Assembly: GCA_041918615.1 (NCBI GenBank) | Contig: JAYRVH010000047.1 | Coordinates: 1 to 64,000 of the forward strand | Reading direction: 5' to 3' | DNA from: JAEUJM01 sp041918615 | Lineage (GTDB): Bacteria > Actinomycetota > Acidimicrobiia > Acidimicrobiales > DATDAH01 | DNA length: 64,000 nucleotides | Part shown: positions 8,508-16,486 of the stretch, piece after piece | How positions within the stretch are numbered: the stretch's first letter is position 1 | How the letters are laid out: each line of letters starts with the position of its first letter | The notes under the pieces: generated by a model | Seen by the model: the letters and a program-made list of their open reading frames with translations, nothing else | The model's database searches: none | Told to the model about the DNA's origin: nothing | Translations under genes and position numbers: made by a program

Positions 8508-9563
8508 TCAGACGGCCTCGCTCCGGCATCGGTCGACCGCCCGGCGCACCTCGGCGCGGTCGCCGGCCACCAACACGTACTCCAGGTTGCGGAGGCGCGA
8601 CACCTCGCCGACCCGCTCGCCCGCGGGGTTGTGAATGCCGATCTGCGCGCCCACGTAGCGCTTCGAGTCGAAGGCGAGCACCTCGACGTGGCCATGCACC
8701 GAGCAAGCCGCCACCAACTCGTCGGCCGACAACCACGACTCGTCGTTGTACGACACGACCACCAGGCGGGCGTCGACTGCGGCGATCACCGAGCGCAGGG
8801 CATCGGGCATCCGCCGCTTGGCGTTGAACACGCTCTTGGTGGCGTCGTCACGCGAGTCGATTCGCTTGCAGGCCACGCCGTAGTGCTCGGGAGCGTCCCA
8901 CGCGACGAGCGTCTCCCACACGTGGTAGTTGGTGAAGTAGCGGTGCTGGTTGTAGGGCGGGTCGAGGTAGGCGAGGTCGAACGGGCCAAGGATGCCCGCC
9001 ACCTCGGCCGCATCGGCTCGCACCGCTCGGCCCGTGCCCGCGAGCAGTTCGGGCCGCCGCAGCACCAGAGGGTTGAACGACCGTCTGGCCCAGGCCTTCA
9101 CGTAGGCCATCTGCACGCCGGTGGTCGAGTCGACCCGGTCGGCGGCCTCGATGAGGCTCGTGAGCAGCACCGGGTAGAGCGGGCTCGACCGGTAGTCGCG
9201 CTCGATCGCATCGCGGATCACGTCGACCCGCGCACCGTTGAAGGGCTGGAAGAAGCGAGACCGCACGCAGAACGTGTCGGTGAAGTACCCCGGCGCACCG
9301 GGCAGCGCCCCGAGGTGCGCGAGCGCGTCGTCGAGCTCGCGCTCGTCGAGGTCGTCGGCCGACAGCGCCACATAGCACTGGGCGAAGACCTCGGCGTACC
9401 GAGCGGTGTCGACCGCCGTGACCATGCCTCCGCGCCGCTTGAACTCCTGTGCCACCCGGGTGGTGCCGGTGAACAGGTCGAGCGCGGTGACCGCCCCGGA
9501 CGCCGCGAACAGCTCGCCGAGCACCGGCACCAGCCGCCGTTTCGAGCCCAGGTACTTGATCAT
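8508..9563 (-). CDS. D12-class DNA adenine N6-methyltransferase (orphan)
   Basis: A 351-residue Dam-like (D12 class) DNA adenine methyltransferase. MIKYLGSKRRLVPVLGEL starts the protein in the usual D12 manner, DLFTGTTRVAQEF is the S-adenosylmethionine motif I, and LAYLDPPYNQHRYFTNYH contains the catalytic DPPY. ATG 9563 was chosen because the protein then begins exactly at the family start; longer frames add unrelated residues. No restriction endonuclease gene is adjacent, so it may act alone in epigenetic marking or protection. Target sequence cannot be read from the gene. Confidence 0.88.
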   Translation of the reverse strand: MIKYLGSKRRLVPVLGELFAASGAVTALDLFTGTTRVAQEFKRRGGMVTAVDTARYAEVFAQCYVALSADDLDERELDDALAHLGALPGAPGYFTDTFCVRSRFFQPFNGARVDVIRDAIERDYRSSPLYPVLLTSLIEAADRVDSTTGVQMAYVKAWARRSFNPLVLRRPELLAGTGRAVRADAAEVAGILGPFDLAYLDPPYNQHRYFTNYHVWETLVAWDAPEHYGVACKRIDSRDDATKSVFNAKRRMPDALRSVIAAVDARLVVVSYNDESWLSADELVAACSVHGHVEVLAFDSKRYVGAQIGIHNPAGERVGEVSRLRNLEYVLVAGDRAEVRRAVDRCRSEAV

Positions 9564-9704
9564 CGCTGCCGACGAGTCTGGCCCACCCGACCCTCGAACT
9601 CGGCGCAATCACTCCCCCGACAGCACACTCGATGCGCCGAGTTCGTGGGGCGACGACGAAGCGCCGCCCGAAGGCGAGCCGGCTACGTGCGCAATGATGA
9701 TCAC

Positions 9705-10436
9705 ATGTCGCTCGCCGATCAGGTCCGCCGCCCCCGCACATGGTTCATCGCCGTCCCCGTGATGATCCTGCTCGCCGTGACCGCGGGGCCGTTCATCTAC
9801 TTCAACGTCATTCAGGACGACGCGCCCGAGCGGCTCGACTTCTCGGACATCACCACCACGACCGCCGCGGGCAGTGCCGCGCCGTCCGGCAATGCCTCGG
9901 TGGACAGCGGGTCGATAGAGGGATCATGGGAGGTGACCGACGGCTCCGAGGCCGGCTGGCGAGCCACCGAGGTGCTCTTCGGCCAGACGAACGAGGCCGC
10001 CGGGCGCACCGAGGACGTCACGGGAACGCTCGTGATCGAGGGCACGACCGCCACGGCGATCAGCGTCGAGGTGGACCTGACCACCGTCACCTCCGACGAG
10101 GAGCGCCGTGACGGTCAGGTGCAGGACCGGATCCTGGAGACGGCCTCGTTCCCGACCGCCTTCTTCGAGGTCACCGAGCCCGTCGACTTCGGTGAGGTGC
10201 CGGCCGACCTCGAGGAGGTGACGGTCTCGGCCACGGGCGAGATGACGATCCACGGCGTCACCCAGGTGATCACCGTCGACCTGAACGCCCGCCGCAACGG
10301 CGGCAAGATCGAGGTCACCGGCACGATCCCCGTCACGTGGGCCGACTACGAAATCAGCGACCCGAGCGGCGGTCCCGCCCAGGTCGAGGACAGCGGCGAG
10401 ATCGAGTTCGCCCTCAACTTCGCCACCGCCGGGTGA
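9705..10436 (+). CDS. YceI family protein, membrane anchored
   Basis: A 243-residue YceI-like protein, a lipocalin-type beta-barrel that binds isoprenoid or other amphiphilic lipids. A single N-terminal membrane helix (FIAVPVMILLAVTAGPFIYF) is followed by a Thr/Ala/Ser-rich linker, then the YceI domain: SGSIEGSWEV, the strand pair TGTLVIEG and ISVEVDLTTVTSDEERRDGQ, and TGEMTIHGVT. The domain should lie outside the cytoplasm. ATG 9705 is the only start giving this architecture. The stop overlaps the next start as GTGA, so the downstream hydrolase is probably translationally coupled. Confidence 0.88.
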   Translation: MSLADQVRRPRTWFIAVPVMILLAVTAGPFIYFNVIQDDAPERLDFSDITTTTAAGSAAPSGNASVDSGSIEGSWEVTDGSEAGWRATEVLFGQTNEAAGRTEDVTGTLVIEGTTATAISVEVDLTTVTSDEERRDGQVQDRILETASFPTAFFEVTEPVDFGEVPADLEEVTVSATGEMTIHGVTQVITVDLNARRNGGKIEVTGTIPVTWADYEISDPSGGPAQVEDSGEIEFALNFATAG

Positions 10437-11683
10437 GCGCCAGTCCGAGGGGAGCACTCACCCCCGAGGTCGAGCCGTCCGAAGCCGGGTTCGACGCCGA
10501 TCGCCTCAGGCGGATCGACGCCCACTTCGCCCGCTACGTCGACGACGGGCGGCTGCCCGGGTGGCTCCTCGCCGTCACCCGTGGCGGACGAATCGTCCAC
10601 ACCGCCCGCTACGGCCGGCGCGACGTCGAGAACGACCTGCCTGTCGCCGACGACACCGTCTTTCGCATCTACTCGATGACCAAGCCGATCACGTCGGTCG
10701 CGGCGATGATGCTCTACGAGGAAGGTGCCTTCGAGCTGAAGGACCCGCTGAGCGACCTGATCCCCTCGTTCGCCGATGCCCGCGTCTTCACCGGCGGCAC
10801 GGCCGAGCACCCCACCACCGTCCCGGCCACCGAGCCCCTGCGGATCTGGCACCTCCTCACCCACACCGCCGGCCTCACCTACGGCTTCCATCGCACCCAC
10901 CCCACCGACGAGATCTACCGCGACGCGGGCTTCGACTTCGGCTCGCCACGCGACCTCGACCTCGCCGGGGTCTGCGACGCGTGGGCGGGACTGCCGCTCG
11001 TGCACGAGCCGGGGGCCCACTGGAACTACTCCCACGCCACCGACGTGCTCGGCCGGGTGGTCGAGGTCCTGTCCGGGCTCCCCCTCGACCGGTTCTTCGC
11101 CGAACGGGTCTTCGGCCCGCTCGAGATGACCGACACGTCGTTCTGGGCCGATGGCGACAAGGCCGAACGCCTCGCCGCCCTGTACGTGCCCCGCCCCGGG
11201 ACTCTGAAGGCCATGCGCTACGACCCGATCGGCGACGTGGCCCGCCGACCCCCGCGCTACTTCTCGGGCGGCGGCGGCCTCGTGTCGACCGCCCACGACT
11301 ACCTGCGGTTCACCGAGATGCTGCGCCGGCGTGGCGAGCTGGACGGCATCCGCCTGCTCGGCTCCCGGACGGTGGACTACATGACCGTCAACCACCTGCC
11401 GGGCGGGGTCGACCTGGAGCAGTTCGGTCAGTCGACCTTCGCGGAGACGGCCTACGACGGCGTGGGCTTCGGTCTCGGCTTCAGCGTGGTGCTCGACCCC
11501 GCGGCGTCGAAGTCCCTCTCGTCGCCGGGCGAGTTCGCCTGGGGCGGTGCCGCCAGCACCGGGTTCTGGGTCGACCCGGTCGAGGACGTCACCGCGGTGT
11601 TCCTCACCCAGCTGCTGCCGTCGAGCACCTACAACATCCGCCCCCAGTTCCGGCAACTCGTCAAGCAGGCCCTCGTCGACTGA
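10433..11683 (+). CDS. Serine hydrolase, beta-lactamase class C/esterase family
   Basis: A 416-residue member of the class C beta-lactamase/penicillin-binding-protein-like esterase family. The nucleophile motif YSMTKPITS (S-x-x-K) is near residue 83, the Y-x-N-type motif is WNYSHATDVLGRVVE, and a C-terminal region FAWGGAASTGFWVDP supplies the third motif (H/KxG-like). No signal peptide is evident, which favours an intracellular esterase or amidase over true beta-lactamase activity. GTG 10433 overlaps the YceI stop by four bases. Confidence 0.87.
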   Translation: MSASPRGALTPEVEPSEAGFDADRLRRIDAHFARYVDDGRLPGWLLAVTRGGRIVHTARYGRRDVENDLPVADDTVFRIYSMTKPITSVAAMMLYEEGAFELKDPLSDLIPSFADARVFTGGTAEHPTTVPATEPLRIWHLLTHTAGLTYGFHRTHPTDEIYRDAGFDFGSPRDLDLAGVCDAWAGLPLVHEPGAHWNYSHATDVLGRVVEVLSGLPLDRFFAERVFGPLEMTDTSFWADGDKAERLAALYVPRPGTLKAMRYDPIGDVARRPPRYFSGGGGLVSTAHDYLRFTEMLRRRGELDGIRLLGSRTVDYMTVNHLPGGVDLEQFGQSTFAETAYDGVGFGLGFSVVLDPAASKSLSSPGEFAWGGAASTGFWVDPVEDVTAVFLTQLLPSSTYNIRPQFRQLVKQALVD

Positions 11684-11776
11684 GGCGCTGCCACCGGCGC
11701 CTCCTCCGTCGGAGCGCCTTCGGCATCGGCTCCCAAAGGCCTGCGGTTCCGCTCCGCTGGGCCACGTCGCCTCCGG

Positions 11777-11782
11777 TAGATT
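11777..11782 (+). promoter_or_regulatory. Candidate -10 box (leaderless start of enoyl-CoA hydratase)
   Basis: TAGATT ends 6 bases before ATG 11789, and no ribosome-binding site is present, consistent with a leaderless transcript. Confidence 0.42.
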
Positions 11783-11788
11783 CCCCCG

Positions 11789-12595
11789 ATGACCAGCTAC
11801 CTCGAGGTGTCCGAGCCGCGTCCCCACGTCCGTCAGCTCACGCTGAACCGGCCCGAGCGGCTGAACGCCATGTCGTTCGACACCGTCACCCCGCTGCGCG
11901 ACGCGCTGCGCGAGGCGGGCGAGGACAACCACACCTGGGCCGTGATCCTCACCGGTTCCGGCGCCGGATTCTGCTCGGGCCTCGACCTCGAGGACGCGGG
12001 TATGCCACCCAACAGCGAGGGGCTCCCGATGTCGCGCATGGCCATCAGGGCCATGGAGCACTTCAGCGAACTGGTGCCCATCATGCGCCACATGCCCCAA
12101 CCGGTGATCGCCGCGGTCAACGGCCCTGCCATCGGCGGCGGCATGTGCCTCTCGATGGGGGCCGACATCCGTGTCGCCGCGGCGTCCGCCTACTGGCGGG
12201 CCGCCGGCATCAACAACGGCCTGGGCGCGGTCGAGCTGGGGCTCAGCTACACGCTGAGCAGGGCCATCGGGTCGTCGCGTGCCTTCGAGATCTGCCTCTC
12301 GGGTCGCGACGTGCACGCCGACGAGGCCGAGCGCATCGGCCTGGTGTCGCGCACCGTGCCCGACGAAGCGCTCCTCGACACGTGCTACGAGCTGGCCGAA
12401 CGGATCTGCGGCTTCTCCACCCACGGCGTGGCCATGACCAAGAAGCTGCTGTGGTCGGCGCTCGAGATCGGCAGCCTCGAGGCCGCCATCGACCTGGAGA
12501 ACCGCAACCAGCTGCTGATCCGGCTCACGACCCAGAACCTGGAGGAGTACATCCGCAGCCGCAAAGAGGACCGCCCGCCGGTGTACAACGACTGA
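11789..12595 (+). CDS. Enoyl-CoA hydratase/isomerase family protein
   Basis: A 268-residue crotonase-fold enzyme. LTLNRPERLNAMSF opens the domain, GAGFCSGLDLEDAG gives the first oxyanion-hole region, and VIAAVNGPAIGGGMCLSMGAD gives the second, with the helix AFEICLSGRDVHADEAERIGLV beyond it. In the catalytic region the residues are NNGLGAVELGLSYTL; the family glutamate in VELGL is present. It probably acts on acyl-CoA intermediates in the cytosol; the substrate is undetermined. Its 3' end converges with the thioesterase gene, four bases apart. Confidence 0.9.
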   Translation: MTSYLEVSEPRPHVRQLTLNRPERLNAMSFDTVTPLRDALREAGEDNHTWAVILTGSGAGFCSGLDLEDAGMPPNSEGLPMSRMAIRAMEHFSELVPIMRHMPQPVIAAVNGPAIGGGMCLSMGADIRVAAASAYWRAAGINNGLGAVELGLSYTLSRAIGSSRAFEICLSGRDVHADEAERIGLVSRTVPDEALLDTCYELAERICGFSTHGVAMTKKLLWSALEIGSLEAAIDLENRNQLLIRLTTQNLEEYIRSRKEDRPPVYND

Positions 12596-12599
12596 CGAT

Positions 12600-13445
12600 C
12601 TAGTGACCGGGAGGCATGGCCCGCAGCAGCGCCGTCTGGGTCGACGCCGCAACCGGTGTGCCGAATCGATCCCAGAGCAGGGTGAGCCCGGTGGCGACAC
12701 CGGCCCCTACGTGCAGACACTGGGACTGCAGGGCGAGCCAGTCACCGGCTGCGGGCCCCAGGATGTGCACCGACATCTGCATCGAGAGTGCGAACACCGG
12801 GGAGTCGTCCAGTCGCACACGCGGCACGACCGAGCAACCCAGAGCGTCGGCCGGGATGGCGAAGACCGGCGCGGACCAGGGTTCGCCGGCGGACCCAGAC
12901 GGGCTGGTGAAGCGGAACCAGCCTCGGCATTCCAGGTCGGGCACCGTGTCCTCGGGCACCACCCGCCACTCCGTCTCCTCGAAGAACCGGAACGGGTCGC
13001 CGTCGGCGCCGGGCGCGGTGAGCCGGCGGTGGTCGGGCTCAGGGCGGCCCAGCAGATCGACCGGTATCGGTGCACCGACGAGGTCGGACCACCCGGGCTG
13101 GGCCGCAGCCAGCACCGCCGTGGTGGTCGCCGCCGGCCCGGCGTCCGACCCCGGCGACCGCAGCTCGACGGTCACCTGTGCACTGGATCTCGAGGATCGC
13201 AGGATCATCGCCTCGAGGAGCACGGGGCCGCAGGCCACCGGCCGGTGGAAGGTGGTCGAGGCGCTGACCAGCGCGAGGTCCTCCCGGCGCACGGCTGCCA
13301 GCGCGCCCTCCAGGGTGGCGGCCATCACGGCGCCACCCTGCGCGTAGACGATCTGCCAGCGGTCGTCGAGCACCGCCTCGATGCGGACCGAGCGCTCACC
13401 CGTCCGCGTCACGACGGGCCCGGTCAGCACCTGCTCGACGGCCAC
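12600..13445 (-). CDS. Acyl-CoA thioesterase-like double hot-dog protein
   Basis: A 281-residue protein resembling the TesB-like/thioesterase superfamily with two hot-dog halves. The first half has VYAQGGAVMAATLEGAL and STTFHRPVACGPVLLEA, and the second has WFRFTSPSGSAG and a long terminal strand region. It likely hydrolyses acyl-CoA. A strong AAGGAGG ribosome-binding site precedes GTG 13445. It is the last gene of a leftward group after the SRPBCC gene and may serve the same acyl-CoA metabolism as the converging hydratase. Confidence 0.75.
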   Translation of the reverse strand: MAVEQVLTGPVVTRTGERSVRIEAVLDDRWQIVYAQGGAVMAATLEGALAAVRREDLALVSASTTFHRPVACGPVLLEAMILRSSRSSAQVTVELRSPGSDAGPAATTTAVLAAAQPGWSDLVGAPIPVDLLGRPEPDHRRLTAPGADGDPFRFFEETEWRVVPEDTVPDLECRGWFRFTSPSGSAGEPWSAPVFAIPADALGCSVVPRVRLDDSPVFALSMQMSVHILGPAAGDWLALQSQCLHVGAGVATGLTLLWDRFGTPVAASTQTALLRAMPPGH

Positions 13446-13488
13446 GGCCTGCCCCTCCTTGACGATCCGCTCGCCCCGTCAGACGGCG

Positions 13489-13971
13489 TCAGGTGCCGTC
13501 GGCCAGGAGCGCTTCGATCTGCTCGAGGGTGGCCGCCATGTTGTCGCGCGTCTTGGTGGCGGCCATGCGGACCACCGGCTTGGTGAACGGCGACTCGTGG
13601 GTGATGTCCCAGCTCTCGCGCACGAGGGTGCCGTCGTCACGGGGCTCGAGCTCGTAGCGCCAGATGCGGCCGGCCACGAACTGGCCGAACCAGGTCGGCC
13701 CCCTCGTCTGCCAGGCGATCCGACGCCCCGGCTCGAACTCGACCACCTCGCTCACCATCGAATACGGGATGCCCAGCTTCATGGACATGCCGAAGCTCGA
13801 CCCCAGCACCAGCGGCTCGGGATCGCCCTTGGCGTCGCGCACGGTTCCCGAGCCGTCGATGTCGCGGTGGCGCCTGGCATCGGCCAGGAGGGCGAAGATC
13901 GCATCGGGGGCCGCCGGGATCAGGCGCTCCACCGATACGACATCAGGGTTGTCGCTCGACTCGTCGGTCAC
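13489..13971 (-). CDS. SRPBCC (START-like) family protein
   Basis: A 160-residue SRPBCC-fold protein (polyketide cyclase/dehydrase and lipid-transport type). It begins VSVERLIPAAPDAIFALLAD, the usual strand plus helix that opens the hydrophobic pocket. It continues through VVEFEPGRRIAWQTRG and RYELEPRDDGTLVRESWD and ends in a long C-terminal helix. The ligand is unknown. GTG 13971 overlaps the stop of the upstream spermidine synthase-like gene as GTGA, so it is placed in the same operon. Confidence 0.85.
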   Translation of the reverse strand: MTDESSDNPDVVSVERLIPAAPDAIFALLADARRHRDIDGSGTVRDAKGDPEPLVLGSSFGMSMKLGIPYSMVSEVVEFEPGRRIAWQTRGPTWFGQFVAGRIWRYELEPRDDGTLVRESWDITHESPFTKPVVRMAATKTRDNMAATLEQIEALLADGT

Positions 13972-16457
13972 GCCGCCACGGTACCGGCGACCCGGTCGGG
14001 CCCCACGAGACCCCACAACGCGGCCAGGGCCACGATGTAGACGCCCAGGGCCACGAACAGCACCACCTGGAAGCCGAAGGTCATGGCCAGCATGGTGGTG
14101 AGCACCGAGCCCACCACCGAGGCGAAGCCGTTGACCGCCCAGCCCCAGGCCACGTACTCGGACGGGTGATCGGTCATGTCCGCCACCGCCCCGAGACCGA
14201 GGGGCATGAAGGCTCCGAGGCAGATCCCCAACGGGGCCAGCACCACGAACGCAGTGGCGATGCGGACGAAGAGCGGGGCGGTGAGCAGCGCCTCGGTGAA
14301 CACGGGCAGCGCGAAGGCGTAGAACAACGTGAGGGCCACGACGGCGCCGAGCAGCACCGGGATCACCCGGTGGGGGCGGTCCCGGTAACGGCCGCTCAGC
14401 AGCGCGCCCACGCCGGTGAACAACAGGATCGAGGCCAGCGTGACGGTCAGCGAGTAGGTCGGGTATCCGAGGAACAGCGTGAGCCGCTGGATCAGGGTGA
14501 CCTCGAAGAAGATGAACCCGAAGCCCAGCGAGGCGAAGTACAGCGCCGAGCGGCCCTTGCGCGGCAGCGCCACGAAGATCTTGCGGATGGCCACGAACGG
14601 CAGCAGCAGGAACACCGCTGCGAACAGGGTGGCGACCAGCAGCAGAAGGATCAGCACCCGCTCGCCGATGCCCACTTCCAGGTCGTCGGCCACGACCGAG
14701 TGGTGGAAGTCGCCGAGCACCGTCTTGAACGACGTGAAGTGCCAGAAGAACGGCCCGTCGTCGGTGATCGAGTCGACCGCGTACGGGTAGCCGGCCATGA
14801 AGGTGTCGACCTCGCCGCCCTGCGCGGTGACGAGGTCGCTGACCGGCTCGCCATCCACGGGGCGGCCGGGCGCGTAGCGCAGGGTGGCGCCCTCGATGGC
14901 GTCGAGGCCGTCGACGAAGCGGGTCACCTCCTCGGGGGTGAACGGCGTCTCCTTGACCAGGATGGTCGACAGCTGGGTGCCGAACCCGACCGCAGGGGTG
15001 GTGGCCACCATGATGTGGTCACTCGGGTCCTGGATGCCCCGGTCAGCCAGCGCCTGGCGCGCCGTGGCGACATAGCGGGTCGTCCGGTTGGGCCGGTTCT
15101 CGAAGTCGAACTCGCCGAACTGCGCCGCCAGGACACCGTCGGGCTCGAGGTGGTCGAGGCTGTCCGCGACGGCTTCCTTCGTGTACCGGTAGCTCTCGGA
15201 CAACACGAACGCGCCCGAGCTGGCCGCGTTCGTGGCCGCGTAGCTGTCCGGGGCGGGGAATCACACGATCTGGAACTCGTCGTCGCTGCGGGCGAGGAAC
15301 GAGCGGCCGTCACCGTTGACGTAGTTGACCCGGGGGTCGTCGGCGATGTTGCCGGCGTAGTCGGCGAAGCGGTCGGACAACAGGTCATGGGTCACCGGGT
15401 TCAGCTCGATGGCGTCGACGTGGGCGGTGTCGTAGTAGAGCGAGGTCAGGATCTCGTTGCCGCCTGCGGCGCCGATGATCATCACGTCGTCCGGCGAATC
15501 GCCCACCACGGCGAAGGGCAGCGACCGCGGGTCGCTGTCGAAGCGGGTCAGGCTGGAGGGGTCGCCGTCGTAGCGGTAGATCGCCGAGCCGGGCAGGCCG
15601 TCGTGGTAGAGCAGCTTGGTCTCGTCGGTGACCTGCACCGCGTCCACCCGGAAGACCGGGCTCCACGACGAATAGGCGTTGGCCTTACCCGCTACGTCCT
15701 CCTTCACCCCGTCGAGCTCGAGGGTGGGCAACAGACTGGGGGCCACCACCCCGGCGAACAGCACCAACGCGAGGACAGACCCGCCGATGAGCGCGACCTT
15801 GGACCCCTTCCACGCCAGCCGCAGGCCCACCGCGGCGAGCAGCACCCCGGCCAGGCACACCACCGATGGCGGGCCGATGGTTGCGATGAGCGTGACGACG
15901 ATGGCGCAGGCCAGGCCCGCGCCGGCCAGGTCGGCGAAGTAGAGGCGGTTGATGCGTTCGGACTTCCGCCCGAACAGAGTGGCGATGATGATGCCGATCG
16001 CCACGAACGAGGCGAACCGGCAGAACGAGATGACCAGGAGCGCACCCAGGTTGCGCACCGATGCCCTGGTGCCGTACTGCCAGATCTTCAGGGTGTCGAT
16101 GGGGGTGCGGGCGAGGATCTGGTACCCGACGCCCACGCTGAGGGCGGCGGCCAGCGAGCCCCACATGATGAACGGCTCGGTCGGCGAGTGGCGCAGCCGC
16201 TTCGAGATGGTGACGAACACGCTGCCCGACCCGATGCCGAGCAGGGCCAGGCCGATCACCAGGTACACCCAGTAGTAGAAGAGCTTGTACGAGATGATGC
16301 GCGTGTAGCTGATCTCGATCAGCAGGCCCGCCATCGAGACGGCGAATATCTCGAAGTAGTACCGGCGCGAGTCGCCGGCATCCCGCTCGTCGTAGTCGTC
16401 CGGATCGGCGTCGATGTGGACGCGCTCGTCTTCAGGGGTCTCCCGGGTGGAGGACAA
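13968..16457 (-). pseudogene. Spermidine synthase-like multispanning membrane protein, interrupted by in-frame TGA
   Basis: One 829-codon reading frame with a single in-frame TGA (codon about 399, at 15261-15263). The N-terminal half has several membrane helices (FEIFAVSMAGLLIEIS, VYLVIGLALLGIGSGSVF and others). The middle has a spermidine synthase-like S-adenosyl-binding fold (VMIIGAAGGNEILTSLYY, HVDAIELNP, YVNGDGRSFLA), and the C-terminal half has more helices. Just before the TGA the frame reads DDEFQIV and just after it FPAPDSYAATNAASSGAF, continuous homology in the same frame. Relatives have Trp at this place, so TGG has become TGA. TTG 16457 is chosen because TAGTCT lies 7 bases upstream. 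Two separate fragments, or readthrough, are the alternatives. Confidence 0.8.
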
Positions 16458-16464
16458 CCTGGCG

Positions 16465-16470
16465 AGACTA
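16465..16470 (-). promoter_or_regulatory. Candidate -10 box before spermidine synthase-like gene
   Basis: On the reverse strand TAGTCT ends 7 bases before TTG 16457, within the 29-base gap after the GH3 stop. It supports a leaderless TTG start. Confidence 0.38.
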
Positions 16471-16486
16471 GGAGGAGGCCTGTCGA

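Noticed and set aside
8442..9704. N-terminal extension of the YceI frame
   Set aside because: It is antisense to the methyltransferase; the YceI protein has a complete membrane anchor from ATG 9705.
10346..12700. A 780-codon reverse frame across the hydrolase and hydratase genes
   Set aside because: Low-complexity Gly/Val/Arg/Asp product opposite two clearly homologous genes; a GC-rich artefact.
15261..15263. TGA as selenocysteine or reassigned codon
   Set aside because: The site is a Trp position, not Cys, there is no obvious SECIS-like element, and many other genes here end in TGA.
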